A DNA stretch of 64,000 nt from Chaenocephalus aceratus (GCA_023974075.1 JAMFTG010000264.1:110001-174000); one strand, 5' to 3'. Counted from the stretch's first letter, positions 1 through 11,799 are shown. Notes: generated from the letters alone by a model not told the origin. Numbers and translations are program-made.

Positions 1-15
1 TCGTGTGATAGCAAC

Positions 16-795
16 ATGGAGGATTTTAACATTAATTTGAATATATTTGGAGAGCACAGTAATTTGGAGGAATGGTTAGTGGCTGATGAGTCCCCAGTGA
101 AGAAAAGAAAAAGACAAGAGCGAGAAGAAAAAAGTGGAGAAGTAAGAGAGGCGAAAAGACACCGAGATTTGAATGACAGAGAAATCGACCAAATTGAAGA
201 GGACCGGCATGAATTGAATACAAAACGGAACACATTATGGGCGATGAAATTATTTAAAGACTGGTTGATTGAAAAAAAAGAACCAACAGAGTTTGACAGC
301 TATGCAGCAGAAACCCTCAACACGCAGCTGCGGTCCTTTTACGCAACGGTCCAGACCTCCAATGGCAAAACATATTCAGTTGCCAGTTACTTCAGCATTA
401 GGGCAGGGATATCAAGACACTTTCCACGGTTTGACATCATGAACTGCGCTACGTTTAAAGCAAGCAACGATGTTTTCACATCTGTTGTAAAGAAGCTCCG
501 CAAAAATGGGAAAGACGTCAGCCAGCACCACTCGCCTATCTCAGCTGTGGCTGCTCAGGGCTTCACAGGCGCTGTCTGTGGACACAGCCGGCGGACTGGT
601 CCGGAAAGTGTGGATGGATGTCCAACTGCATCTTGCCAGACGAGGCAGAGAGGGAAATCGACATTTGATGCAAAGCTCTTTTATTTTGAAACTTGATGAT
701 CACGGATGCGAATACATATCTCTTGCCCATAATGCAGATGCCAAAAATCATAAAGATCCAAAAGACACGAATAAGAGAATGACAGAGGTTTTATT
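16..795 (+). pseudogene. Crypton / KIAA1958-like tyrosine recombinase fragment, frameshifted and 3' truncated
   Basis: The first reading frame (16 to about 545) has an acidic and basic low-complexity N-terminus, with a KKRKR-type stretch that could be a nuclear localisation signal. It continues into an N-terminal core-binding region like those of Crypton recombinases and the Crypton-derived vertebrate gene KIAA1958 (motifs [47 protein letters not shown]). The match continues in another frame from about 545 to 790 ([31 protein letters not shown]). One small indel near 541-555 therefore breaks the gene. ARRGREG is where the first catalytic arginine of this family lies. Similarity stops near 790-850, where satellite sequence begins, so the lysine, second arginine, histidine and tyrosine motifs are missing. 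The ATG at 16 is the natural start. It is a dead fragment; whether it was a mobile Crypton or a KIAA1958-like gene copy cannot be decided here. Confidence 0.75.
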
Positions 796-849
796 TTCGC
801 CGAGCCTGACAACCAAAATTGCCCCGTTGCTAGCTTCAAAAAGTATATT

Positions 850-1019
850 TTGGGATACATTTTGCCCATTTTCATGGTTCTCCCAAAGGTGAACTCAGAC
901 TTTTTCTGACTTGGAGCAATGCAAGGAGAGTTGTCAGGGGACTCTACCTGCATTATGATGCACTATTTTGGGATGCAAGGAGAGTTGTCAGGGGACTCTA
1001 CCTGCATTATGATGCACTA
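850..1019 (+). repeat. 54-bp satellite subrepeats at the left edge of the satellite block
   Basis: From about 850 the sequence becomes the satellite motif (ATTTTGGGATACATTTTGCCC, then GAACTCAGACTTTTTCTGAC), followed by two copies of the 54-bp subrepeat beginning GATGCAAGGAGAGTTGTCAG. The Crypton fragment runs directly into it without intervening unique DNA. Confidence 0.85.
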
Positions 1020-1684
1020 TTTTTTTCCCATAAAAATGATTTGTATTCACTATCATGGGGCTATATAAATCAAATTCCGGGTAATTAGGAGCACAATTGT
1101 ACCTTTTACTATTTAAATGTATTTGTATTATATATTTTTGGTCTATTAAAATGACATTTCTGGGTGACTTTGTCAGTTTATGGAGCTTAGCCCACAATTC
1201 CCGGAGGTTCCAGGCCGAATTTGGGAGCTCATAGACTGCCTGCTATGCGCCCCCACCCGTGGAAAGCAAAACAAAGTAAAGAAAACGGTCAATTATATCT
1301 TAAAATAATAAAAAATGAAGTTTTAAAAAAATTCTCGAAAAAACAGCTAAGTGCCAACAGAGGAGGGGCTCACAAAAGCGCAAGTCTTCGGCGCTTCCGG
1401 CGGAAGCCCCGGACACTTTTCCACTCCTCCGTTGCAATTTACAACGGAGAGGGGAATCGAGACCTCCCTTCCTCCGTCGGAAAAATTCATTCATCTTTTC
1501 CAAGCTACCATCTGCACAAATCGGAAACCTGGTTTTTGAGAGCACAAAAAACCAGCTATTTCACATCATGGAGAAATCATGGAGGAATGCGTCCGCTACA
1601 TGAGCACTTTGGATCGGATACAATTGTTGTCATGGTTCTTACAAAACTTTAAGTTTTTGAACTGGTCTCTGGAGGAATGTAAGG
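1020..1684 (+). repeat. Satellite higher-order unit core, copy 1
   Basis: This is a conserved ~670-bp block found many times in the window. It opens with ATGATTTGTATTCACTATCA, passes through GCTTAGCCCACAATTCCCGG and ends TCTCTGGAGGAATGTAAGG. It holds two strong inverted repeats: GCTTCC-GGC-GGAAGC at 1,393-1,407, and TCCGTTG paired with CAACGGA just downstream. The last eight bases, ATGTAAGG (1,677-1,684), form an unoccupied copy of the site used by the 22.5-kb insertion. An open frame of about 140 codons crosses the block but has no recognisable domain. Confidence 0.85.
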
Positions 1685-2235
1685 GGAGTTTGAGGAGACT
1701 CTACCCGCATATGAGGCACTATTTTCGGATACATTTTTTCCATTTTCACCCATTTTCTATGGTTCTTCCAAAAGTTAACTTTGACTTTTTCTGACTCTGG
1801 AGGAATGTGAGGGGAGTTTGGGGAGACTCTACACACATATGAGGCACTATTTTCGGACACATATTTTCCATTTTCACCCCTTTTCTATGGTTCTTCCAAA
1901 AGTTAACTTTGACTTTTTCTGACTCTGGAGTAATGCAAGGAGAGTTGTCAGGGGACTCTACCTGCATTATGATGAACTATTTTGGGATGCAAGGAGAGTT
2001 GTCAGGGGACTCTACCTGCATTATGATGCACTATTTTGGGATACATTTTGCCCGTTTTCATGGTTCTCCCAAAGGTGTACTCAGACTTTTTCTGACTCTG
2101 GAGCAATGCAAGGAGAGTTGTCAGGGGACTCTACCTGCATTATGATGCACTATTTTGGGATGCAAGGAGAGTTGTCAGGGCTCTACCTGCATTATGATGC
2201 ACTATTTTTGGATACATTACAAAAATATATATCAG
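1685..2235 (+). repeat. ~128-bp and 54-bp satellite subrepeats after core copy 1
   Basis: Two ~122-128-bp units (GGAGGAATGTGAGGGGAGTT ... CTATGGTTCTTCCAAAAGTT) are followed by several 54-bp units (GATGCAAGGAGAGTTGTCAG ... GCACTATTTTGG) separated by a spacer with TTTTCATGGTTCTCCCAAAG. Every subrepeat carries a degenerate version of the ATGTAAGG motif (ATGTGAGG or ATGCAAGG). Confidence 0.85.
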
Positions 2236-2914
2236 GCATTTTAACACTTTTTCCCATGAAAAGATTTGTATTCACTATCATGGGGCTATATAAATCAAAT
2301 TCCGGGTAATTAGGAGCACAATTGTACCTTTTACTATTTAAATGTATTTGTATTATATATTTTTGGGCTATTAAAATGACATTTCTGGGTGACTTTGTCC
2401 GTTTATGGAGCTTAGCCCACAATTCCCGGAGGTTCCAGGCCAAATTTTGGAGCTCATAGGCTGCCTGCCATGCGCCTCCACCCGTGGAAAGCAAAAAAAA
2501 GTAAAGAAAACGGTCAATTATATCTTAAAATAATCAAAAATGAAGTTTTAAAAAAATTCTCGAAAAAACAGCTAAGTGCCAACGGAGGAGGGGCTCACAA
2601 AAGCGCAAGTCTTCGGCGCTTCCGGCGGAAGCCCCGGACACTTTTCCACTCCTCCGTTGCATTTTACAACGGAGAGGGGAATCGAGACCTCCCTTCCTCG
2701 GTCGGAAAAATTCATTCATCGTTTCCAAGCTACGATCTGCACAAATCGGAAACCCGGTTTTTGAGAGTACATACAAAAAAAAACATTTATTTTACATCAT
2801 GGAGAAATCATGGAGGAATGCGTCCGCTGCATGAGCACTTTGGATCGGATACATTGTTGTCATGGTCTTACCAAACTTTAAGTTTTTTGAACTGGTCTCT
2901 GGAGGAATGTAAGG
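2236..2914 (+). repeat. Satellite higher-order unit core, copy 2
   Basis: Near-identical to copy 1, with the same hairpins and the same terminal ATGTAAGG (2,907-2,914), again unoccupied. A frame of 178 codons starting at 2,470 runs through the core into the subrepeats. Similar frames occur in other copies, but no domain is recognised. Confidence 0.85.
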
Positions 2915-3680
2915 GGAGTTTGGGGAGACTCTACCCATATAAGGCACTATTTTCGGATACATTTTTTCCATTTTCACCCATTTTCTATGGTTCTTCCAAA
3001 AGTTAAATTTGACTTTTTCTGACTCTAGAGGAATGTGAGGGGAGTTTGGGGAGACTCTACACGCATATGAGGGCACTATTTTTGGATACATTTTTTCCAT
3101 TTTCACCCCTTTCTATGGTTATTCCAAAAGTGAACTTTGACTTTTTCTGAGTCTGGAGGAATGGGAGGGGAGTTTGGGGAGACTCTACCCGCATATGAGG
3201 CACTATTTTGGGATACATTTTGTCCTTTTTCATGGTTCTCCCAAAGGTGAACTCAGACTTGTTCTGACTCTGGAGCAATGCAAGGAGAGTTGTCAGGGGA
3301 CTCTACCTGCATTATGATGCACTATTTTGGGATGCAAGGAGAGTTGTCAGGGGACTCTACCTGCATTATGATGCACTATTTTGGGATGCAAGGAGAGTTG
3401 TCAGGGGACTCTACCTGCATTATGATGCACTATTTTGGGATGCAAGGAGAGTTGTCAGGGGACTCTACCTGCATTATGATGCACTATTTTGGGATACATT
3501 TTTTCCCGTTTTCATGGTTCTCCCAAAGGTGAACTCAGACTTTTTCTGACTCTAGAGCAATGCAAGGAGAGTTGTCAGGGGACTCTACCCGCCATAAGAG
3601 ACACTATTTTGGGATAACATTTCTCCATTTTCACCCCTTTTCTCTGGTTCTTCCAAAAGTTAACTTAGACTTTTTCTGAC
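2915..3680 (+). repeat. ~128-bp satellite subrepeats and a clean 54-bp array
   Basis: Three ~125-bp units are followed by a regular 54-bp array. Units begin GATGCAAGGAGAG at 3,331, 3,385 and 3,439, with a first copy near 3,277. Since 54 is 18 codons, the array stays open as a repeating 18-residue peptide; I treat that as a by-product of the period. Confidence 0.9.
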
Positions 3681-4349
3681 CCATGTGCATCACCCTGGAT
3701 CTCTGCCTGTGAGTGTGGTACCCTGCTTATTAGCAGTGACTCTGCTGTACATTTCATGAGTCAAATGTGGATGAAATGGACAGATTCCTGTACATTTCTT
3801 GAGTCAAATGTGGATGAAATGGACAGGTTTCAAGCTTCTTTCCTGGGTTTACATAGTGCTGTGAAGCAGCCTGTCCTCTGGGTGGGAGAGCGAGATGCTG
3901 GAAGGAGCTCTCTGGGTCACAGCCTGCTGCTGCTCTCTCCCTGTATTCATATAACTTTTACCCAGCTTGCACACACTTATTCCGGGGTAAGACAGCCTTG
4001 TGCATCACCCTGGATCTCTCCCAGTGAGTGTGGGACCCTGCTTACAGCAGTGACTCTGCTGTAGAGTCAAATGTGGAATAGATGGACAGGTTTCAAGCTT
4101 ATTTCCTGGGTTACATAGTGCTGTGAAGCAGCCTGTCCTCTGGGTGGGAGAGCGAGGGTACTGGAAGGAGCTCTCTGGGTCACAGCCTGCTGCTGCTCTC
4201 TCCCTGTATTCACATCACTTTTACCCAGCTTTCACACACTTATTCCGGGGTAAGAAAGCCATGTGCATAACCCTGGATCTCTGCATGTGAGTGTGGGACC
4301 CTGCTTACAGCAGGTGACTGCTGCCAGCATTACAAACATATTAATCAGG
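3681..4349 (+). repeat. ~270-310-bp mosaic repeat, first block
   Basis: Two to three imperfect copies begin at CATGTGCATCACCCTGGATC (3,683, about 3,993, about 4,260). Each mixes modules also found in the arrays of the 22.5-kb element: a segment with AATGTGGATGAAATGGACAG and the 33-bp dyad TTACCC-N21-GGGTAA (3,958-3,990 and 4,221-4,253). It also contains CTGGGTGGGAGAGCGAG and CAGCCTGCTGCTGCTCTCTC. No gene is seen. Confidence 0.8.
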
Positions 4350-5048
4350 CATTTTAACACTTTTTCCCATGAAAATGATTTTTATTCACTATCATGGGGC
4401 TATATAAATCAAATGCGGGTAATTAGGAGCACAATTGTACCTTTTACTATTTAAATGTATTTGTATTATATATTTTTGGGCTATTAAAATGACATTTCTG
4501 GTGACTTTGTCAGTTTATGGAGCTTAGCCCACAATTCCCGAGGTTCCACGCCGAATTTGGGAGCTCATAGGCTGCCTGCCATGCGCCCCCACCCGTGTGT
4601 AAGGCAAAAAATAAGTAAAGAAACGGTGAATAATATCTTAAAAATAATCAAAATGAAGTTTTAAAAAAAATTCTCGAAAAAACGGCTAAGTGCCAACGGA
4701 GGAGGGGCTCACAAAAGCGCAAGTCTTCGGCGCTTCCGGCGGAAGCCCCGGACACTTTTCCACTCCCCCGTTGCATTTTACAACGGAGAGGGGAAACGAG
4801 ACCTCCCTTCCTCGGTCGGAAAAATGGCATTCATCTTTCCAAGCTACCATCTGCACAAATCGGAAACCCCGTTTTTGAGAGCAACTTACAAAAAAAAAAC
4901 AGCTATTTCACATCATGGAGAAATCATGGAGGAATGCGTCCACTACATGAGCACTTTGGATTGGATACAATTGTTGCCTGGAGGACCCCCAATCATGGTT
5001 CTTACCAAAACTTTAAGTTTTTGAACTGGTCTCTGGAGGAATGTAAGG
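4350..5048 (+). repeat. Satellite higher-order unit core, copy 3
   Basis: Same block as copies 1 and 2 with small indels. It ends in the unoccupied site ATGTAAGG at 5,041-5,048. Confidence 0.85.
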
Positions 5049-6020
5049 GGAGTTTGGGGAGACTCTACCCGCATATGAGGCACTATTTTCGGATACATTT
5101 TTTCCATTTTCAACCCATTTTCTATGGTTCTTCCAAAGTTAACTTTGACTTTTTCTGACTCTGGAGGAATGTGAGGGGAGTTGGGGAGACTCTACCCGCA
5201 TATGAGGCACTATTTTCGGATACATTTTTTCCATTTTCACCCATTTTCTATGGTTCTTCCAAAAGTTAACTTTGACTTTTTCTGACTCTGGAGGAATGTG
5301 AGGGGAGTTTGGGGAGACTCTACCCGCATATGAGGCACTATTTTCGGATACATATTTTCCATTTTCACCCATTTTCTATGGTTCTTCCAAAAGTTAACTT
5401 TGACTTTTTCTGACTCTGGAAGAATGTGAGGGGAGTTTGGGGAGACTCTACCCGCATATTAGGCACTATTTTGGGATACATTTTGTCCTTTTTCATGGTT
5501 CTCCCAAAGGTGAACTCAGACTTGTTCTGACTCTGGAGCAATGCAAGGAGAGTTGTCAGGGGGACTCTACCTGCATTATGATGCACTATTTTGGGATGCA
5601 AGGAGAGTTTTCAGGGGACTCTACCTGCATTGTGATGTACTATTTTGGGATGCAAGGAGAGTTGTCAGGGGACTCTACCTGCATTATGATGCACTATTTT
5701 GGGATACATTTGGCCCGTTTTCATGGTTCTCCCAAAGGTGAACTCAGACTTTTTCTGACTCTGGAGCAATGCAAGGAGAGTTGTCAGGGGACTCTACCCG
5801 CCATAAGAGACACTATTTTGGGATAAACATTTCTCCATTTTCACCCCTTTTCTCTGGTTCTTCCAAAAGTTAACTTAGACTTTTTCTGACTCTGGAGGAA
5901 TGTAAGGAGAGTTTTCAGGGGACTCTACCCTTCTTAAGAGACACTATTTTGGGATACAATTCCTCCATTTTCACCCCTTTTCTCTGGTTCTTCCAAAAGT
6001 TAACTTAAACTTTTTCTGAC
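5049..6020 (+). repeat. ~128-bp and 54-bp satellite subrepeats after core copy 3
   Basis: CTGGAGGAAT or its variant starts units at 5,161, 5,288 and 5,416, a 127-128-bp period. 54-bp units follow near 5,540-5,695, and two further ~125-bp units carry GGAATGTAAGGAGAGTTTTC and related motifs up to about 6,015. Confidence 0.85.
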
Positions 6021-6645
6021 CCATGTGCATCACCCTGGATCTCTGCCTGTGAGTGTGGGACCTTGCTTATAGCAGTGACTCTGCTGTACATTTCATGAGT
6101 CAAATGTGGATGAAATGGACAGGTTTCAAGCTTCTTTCCTGGGTTACATAGTGCTGTGAAGCAGCCTGTCCTCTGGGTGGGAGAGCGAGATGCTGGAAGG
6201 AGCTCTCTGTGTCCACAGCCTGCTGCTGCTCTCTCCCTGTTTTCATATAACTTTTACCCAGCTTTCACACACTTATTCCGGGGTAAGACAGCCATGTGCA
6301 TCACCCTGGATCTCTCCCAGTGAGTGTGGGACCCTGCTTACAGCAGTGACTCTGCTGTGTAGAGTCAAATGTGGAATAAATGGACAGGTTTCAAGCTTCT
6401 TTCCTGGGTTACATAGTGCTGTGAAGCAGCCTGTCCTCTGGGTGGGAGAGCGAGGTACTGGAAGGAGCTCTCTGGGTCACAGCCTGCTGCTGCTCTCTCC
6501 CTGTATTCACATCACTTTTACCCAGCTTTCACACACTTATTCCGGGGTAAGAAAGCCATGTGCATCACCCTGGATCTCTGCCTATGAGTGTGGGACCCTG
6601 CTTACAGCAGTGACTGCTGCCAGCATTACAAACATATTAATCAGG
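6021..6645 (+). repeat. ~270-310-bp mosaic repeat, second block
   Basis: Same mosaic repeat as at 3,681-4,349, with dyads TTACCC-N21-GGGTAA at 6,254-6,286 and 6,518-6,550. Its recurrence after another core and subrepeat block supports a higher-order unit of roughly 2.1 kb in this part of the array. Confidence 0.8.
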
Positions 6646-6962
6646 CATTTTAACACTTTTTCCCATGAAAATGATTTTTATTCACTATCATGGGGCTATA
6701 TAAATCAAATTCCGGGTAATTAGGAGCACAATTGTACCTTTTACTATTTAAATGTATTTGTATTATATATTTTTGGGCTATTAAAATGACATTTCTGGGT
6801 GATTTTATCAGTTTATGGAGCTTAGCACACAAATCCTGGAGGTTTCAGGCTGAATTTGGGTGCTCATAGGCGACCTGCCAGGCACACCCACGCATGGAAA
6901 GAAGAGAAAAGTGAAGAAAACGGTTAATTATATCTTCTAACAGAGAAGGGGCCCGAAATCAA
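6646..6962 (+). repeat. Satellite core copy 4, diverged and truncated by L2
   Basis: The opening is typical, then it diverges (GCACACAAATCCTGGAGGTT in place of the usual GCCCACAATTCCCGGAGGTT) and stops near 6,960, where the ATCA-repeat tail of a minus-strand LINE begins. This is the left edge of the non-satellite island. Confidence 0.75.
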
Positions 6963-7501
6963 TCAATCAATTAATCAATGTTTATTTATATCGCCCAATA
7001 TCACAAATGTTATTTGTCTCAGTGGACTTCACAGTTTGTACAGAATATCAGTATGACAATACGACACCCTCTGTCCTTAGACCCTCACATCGTACAAGGT
7101 AAAACCTCCGGAGAAAACCCACAGTTTAAAGGGAAAAATGGGAGAAACCTCAGGGAGAGCAACAGAGGAGGGATCCCTCTCCCAGGACGGACAGACGTGC
7201 AATAGATGCCGTGTGTAAATTGAAAAGATAATACATTTGCAACATAGGTAGTCCAAATGTTTGGAAATGCATGTGTGTATAATAAGAAGATGAATCCACG
7301 AGGATATCCATCCAGGACTTATGATCCAGGACCACAGCCACGACTCAAGATCCAGGGCTCGCGATCCAGGACACAGGACCGCAGGATCATCCATGACTCT
7401 GGATCCCGGTGTATATAGACACCAAAAAGAAAGACATTTGGGGAAGCTGGGTTAATCGGAACATGAGAGTACACAGGTATAGACAGAGAGAAGGAAGAAG
7501 T

Positions 7502-7564
<63 letters not shown>

Positions 7565-9247
7565 GTTTATTTATATAAACCCTGCATTCTTGGAACGCAA
7601 TGCCCTAGTAGGACAGTAGGGTATAATGAGTTCTTTAAGGTAAGATGGCGCCTGCTCATTAAGGGCTTTGTAGGCGAGAAGAAGAATTTTAAATTATATC
7701 CTGTGTTCTATAGGGAGCCAGTGTAAGGCAGCCAGAACAGGAGTAATGTGGTCCCTTTTCCTAACTCTGGTTAGTACACGAGCTGCAGCATTTTGAATCA
7801 GCTGAAGCGACTTGACTGACTTCTTGGTACTCCCTGATAATAAAGAGTTACAATAATCCAGCCTTGAAGTAACAAATGCATGGACTAGTTTCTCTGCATC
7901 GTTTTGAGGCAAGATATTCCTGAGTTTTGCAATGTTACGTAGATGGAAGTAGGCGGTCCTTGAGATTGATTTGATGTGGCCGTTAAAGGATAAATCCTGA
8001 TCAAATATAACACCAAGATTCCTTACAGTCTCATTGGAGGCCAAATTAATGCCATCCATAGTTAGTATATCTTTAGATGATTTGTTTCGTAGATTCTTCG
8101 GGCCGAGTACAATAACTTCAGTTTTGGTCGTGTTTAACATCAAAAAGTTTAAGGTCATCCACGTTTTTAAGTCCTTGAGGCAGTCTTGAATTTTATTTAG
8201 ATGACTAATTTCATCAGGCTTGATTGATAAATATAGTTGAGTATCATCCGCATAACAATGAAAGTTTACAGAATGATTCCTTATAATATTGCCTAACGGA
8301 AGCATATATAATGTGAACAAAATAAGTCCGAGCACTGAGCCCTGTGGCACTCCATGGCTAACTTTGGTTTGCATGGAAGATTCATCGTTGACACGTACAA
8401 ACTGAGAGCGTTCAGATAGATAGGACCTAAACCAGCCTAAAGCAGTTCCCTTTATGCCAACTAAGTGCTCTCGTCTTTGCAATAAGATGTCATGGTCGAT
8501 AGTATCAAATGCAGCTTTGTAGTCTAGTAACAGTACTTCAAAAGTTACTAAGAAATGGTCGGATAAAGCAGGATGATGCGGTTCGACTAATAGTTAATCA
8601 ATTTCAATACCATAAGTCAGAACAAGGTCGAGATTGTGATTATAGCAGTGGTTTGGTTTATTTACACTCTGACAGAAACCAATATAATATAATATCTGTT
8701 TTAAGTACCAAAGTTGATAAAAACTCAGAGAATTCTGATAAGAATTCTGAATAAGGACCTGGTGCACGATACACTGTAACAAATAAGATTGGCTGCAAAG
8801 TTTTCCAGGTCGGATGCGTAAGACTAAAAACGAGCCTTTCAAAGGAGGTATAATTTCATTTTGGTTTAGTATTGATAAGTAAACTTGAGTCAAAGATTGC
8901 TGCAACTCCACCTCCTCGGCCTGTGCCTCGGGCAATATGAGTGTTGATATGGCTGGGTGGAGTGGCCTAATTTATGCTGACATATTCTTCATGTCTCAAC
9001 CAAGTTTCAGTGAGACAGCATATATCAATATTATAATCTGATATGAAATAATTTACCAATATTGCTTTAGATGCTAGAGATCTTATGTTTAAGAGACCAC
9101 ATGTAATCTTCCTGTTTTGTTGCACTGTAGTAGTTGTTACATTTACTTTCATTAGGTTATTATGTATGACATCACCTCTATATTTAAATTGTCCTTGGGC
9201 AGACACACACACCGTTAATATTGGGTATTTTATTGGGAATATGGGAG
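6963..9247 (-). mobile_element. L2-clade LINE copy 1, internally deleted, with a nested second 3' tail
   Basis: On the minus strand the element runs from near 9,247 to an ATTG-repeat tail at 6,963. The endonuclease start lies at 9,212-8,590 (ITCGLLNIRSLASKAILVNY, LTETWLRHEE). Reverse transcriptase lies at 8,515-7,694 (GVPQGSVLGLILFTLYM, CYADDTQLYLS, SRLDYCNSLL, LAALHWLPIEHRI). Compared with the copy at 28.9-33.7 kb, about 1.1 kb of central ORF2 is missing; the joint near 8,515 fuses the end of the endonuclease to the AAFDTIDHD block across a short GC homology. At 7,502-7,585 a second ATTG tail replaces part of the 3' region, so 6,963-7,500 appears to be an older L2 3' end invaded by, or fused to, a second L2. 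ORF2 cannot produce an intact protein. Confidence 0.85.
7502..7564 (+). repeat. (ATCA)n simple repeat, internal LINE tail
   Basis: About 15 copies of ATCA, followed by ATGTTTATTTATATAAACCC. This is the complement of the ATTG-repeat tail that ends these L2 elements, but it lies inside the LINE and marks a nested or chimeric insertion. Confidence 0.9.
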
Positions 9248-9249
9248 TG

Positions 9250-10715
9250 CACTTTAGCCCGTTGACAGGCCATGCATGAGTCGACCTAGGATCATGTCCT
9301 TTTTAAGCCCTTGCCACACAAACTTCTGCGACACCAACTTCATGGACGGTTTCCTGCCGGGGTGGGAAAGGTTATGAATCGCCTCAAAAACGGGTCCGTA
9401 CCACTTCGCAGATACCAGCGGTCGAGCCTGGCCCGTGGATATGTCACACCACAGCTTCGCACCCGAGTCACTGACCGTCACCTCCTCCAGGTGTAATCCT
9501 GTGTCCGAGGCCTTAAGGGTCTGGACCCCGTGGTCAAAGGCCTGGTCCGTGCCTATGCGGAGGTAATCGAGGCCCAGCTGTACAGCTCCGATGACCGCTC
9601 TGGAGAGGCAGTGCGTGATCACGTTAGCCTTACCAGCGATGTGTCGGATGTCCGTGGTGTACTCGGATATGTACGAGAGCCGGCATTGCTGGCGGGCGGA
9701 CCACGGCTCAGCCACTTTGGACATGCAGAATGTGAGTGGCTTGGGATCCACGAATGCCGTAAACTCACGGCCTTCCAGCAGGAAACGGAAGTGGCGAACC
9801 GCCAACCAGAGGCCAACGAGTTCCCTGTCGAAAGCACTGTACTTGTGCTCCCTGGGGATCAACTGGCGACTGAAAAAGGCGAGCGGTTGCCAGGCACCGT
9901 CGACCCATTGTTCATGCACCGTCTGACTACAGCGTAGTCAGACGTGTCGGTGGTGATAGCGATGGGGGCCTTGTGTGAAGGTTGAGCCAACATGGCGGCT
10001 TCGCTCAGGGCGGTTTTGGTTGCATCGAAGGCGGTCTCCCTTTCGGTCGTCCAGTCTATGGCCCAGCTGGGGGACTTGTCTTTGAGGGCCTCGTACAGCG
10101 GCAGGCGCATGGTGTGGGCAGCCTGGCGGATGAACCGATGATAAAACGTCACCATCCCGAGGAACTCTCGGAGCGCCCGAGCTGTGGGCGGTCGGGGAAA
10201 GGCGGACACGGCCTCCACTTTCGACGGGAGGGGGGCGGCTCCATCTTTGCTGATGAGATGTCCGAGGAAGTGGATGGAGGACAACCCGAACTTACACTTC
10301 GCCGGGGTTGATAATCAGGCCTTGTTGGTTAAGTCTCGCAAAAAGGTCTCGGAGATGTGCCTGGTGCTCTTCTTCAGAGGAGCTGGCAACGAGGATGTCG
10401 TCTAAATAGACGAAGATGAATGGCATGTCTCTGAGCGCCGAATCCATCAGCCGCTGAAAGGACTGAGCTGCATTCTTAAGTCCAAACGGCATATGCAGAA
10501 ACTCGAACAACCCGAACGGCGTAATCACCGCAGTTTTGGGGACGTCTGAGGGGTGCACCAGAAGCTGGTGGTAGCCCCGCACCAGATCCACTTTGGAGAA
10601 GACCAGCTTTCCCACCAGGTGTATAGAGAATTCCTAGATGTGAGGGACCGGGTAGCGGTCTGGCGTAGTGGCGTCGTTAAGGCGGCGGTAGTCACCAGCC
10701 GTCGCCTGGTTTAGG
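9250..10715 (-). pseudogene. Ty3/Gypsy retrotransposon pol fragment (RT, RNase H, integrase start)
   Basis: On the minus strand, from 10,715 down, are DATTPDRYPVPHI, VFSKVDLVRGYHQL, FGLFEFLHMPFGLKNAAQSF and the active-site block FVYLDDILVASSSEEEH. The connection region follows (FLGHLISKDG, REFLGMVTFYHRFI), then RNase H (AITTDTSDYAVV, FSRQLIPREHKYSAFDREL, FRFLLEGREFTAFVDPKPLT, RHIAGKANVITHCLSRA) and the start of the integrase region (AIHNLSHPGRKPSMKLVSQK, FVWQGLKKD). A stop follows PVPHI, and frame changes near 10,290 and 9,920 break it. No LTRs flank it and both ends are truncated, so it is a dead internal fragment. It directly abuts the 5' end of the L2 copy. Confidence 0.85.
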
Positions 10716-10870
10716 GACCATGTGGATTACAGATGTATGTCTTGCCCAGGGACACAAAGACATGCTGCTGCAGTGGGGTTTGAACCTGTGACCCCCTGAT
10801 CTGAACACCAATGCACACGCCTCCCGTGGAGCTGTGAGGCCCAAGGGCTGTCTGAGCGGCGGATGATGCA
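10716..10870 (-). mobile_element. tRNA-derived SINE, truncated
   Basis: Read on the minus strand it contains TTGGTGTTCAGATCAGGGGG and GGTTCAAACCCC (a B-box-like promoter element), then CACTGCAGCAGCATGTC. It matches the SINE inserted in the olfactory receptor pseudogene at 28.36-28.51 kb. It lacks a clean head and tail. Confidence 0.6.
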
Positions 10871-11160
10871 TAGACGCTCCATGCAGAGTCCTGCACGGGT
10901 CAGATTTTCAAGACCCGCCCCGCGACGTGCAATACCGAACCCGCCCCGCTACCCGCACATATTGCCAATTATTTCCGCAACCCGACCCGTCGGCACAAGA
11001 TCCGCAACCCGACCCGAACCCACATATATATGAGCAGTGAAAACGTGCAATTATTAACACACGCATATTTGACCATGGCCCCCACCAGCGGCGTCTTCCA
11101 CCGTAGCTTGAAATAACAATCTTCATTTTAGGTGCCTCTTCTTCTTTTAAATTCAACTTT
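10871..11160. repeat. Possible DNA-transposon remnant rich in ACCCG motifs
   Basis: GCACGGGTCAGATTTTCAAG and repeated AACCCGACCCG blocks resemble ends of some fish hAT-type elements as I recall them. No transposase or clear termini are visible, so the class is only a suggestion. Confidence 0.3.
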
Positions 11161-11332
11161 CAGATGTGAGATATTAAAAACAGAATATTATTGTTTATTT
11201 TAAAAAAAATGAGCCACTCCTTACAGTTAACTTCATATTTCTTATTGTCTAAACTAAAGCATTTACTACATACATGTTCCCCTCTCATATTCACAGTGTG
11301 GATCAATTGAGACAGTGTGGTGCCCACGAGGC

Positions 11333-11716
<384 letters not shown>

Positions 11717-11717
11717 T

Positions 11718-11799
<82 letters not shown>
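11717..11799 (+). repeat. (GT)n microsatellite
   Basis: About 40 GT dinucleotides with one GTGG interruption near the start. Confidence 0.97.

Noticed and set aside
1221..3006. 140-200-codon frames recurring in satellite cores as a conserved gene
   Set aside because: Copies are so similar that frames persist by descent. Starts and ends shift between copies, indels break some copies, and the frame runs into non-coding subrepeats. A selection test would be needed to revive it.
3278..3532. Repeating 18-residue open frame in the 54-bp satellite array
   Set aside because: The period is a multiple of three, units elsewhere are interrupted by stops and spacers, and the peptide has no recognisable property.
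9530..9937. Plus-strand open frames of 110-135 codons
   Set aside because: They are antisense shadows of the minus-strand Gypsy RNase H region, which has clear family motifs.
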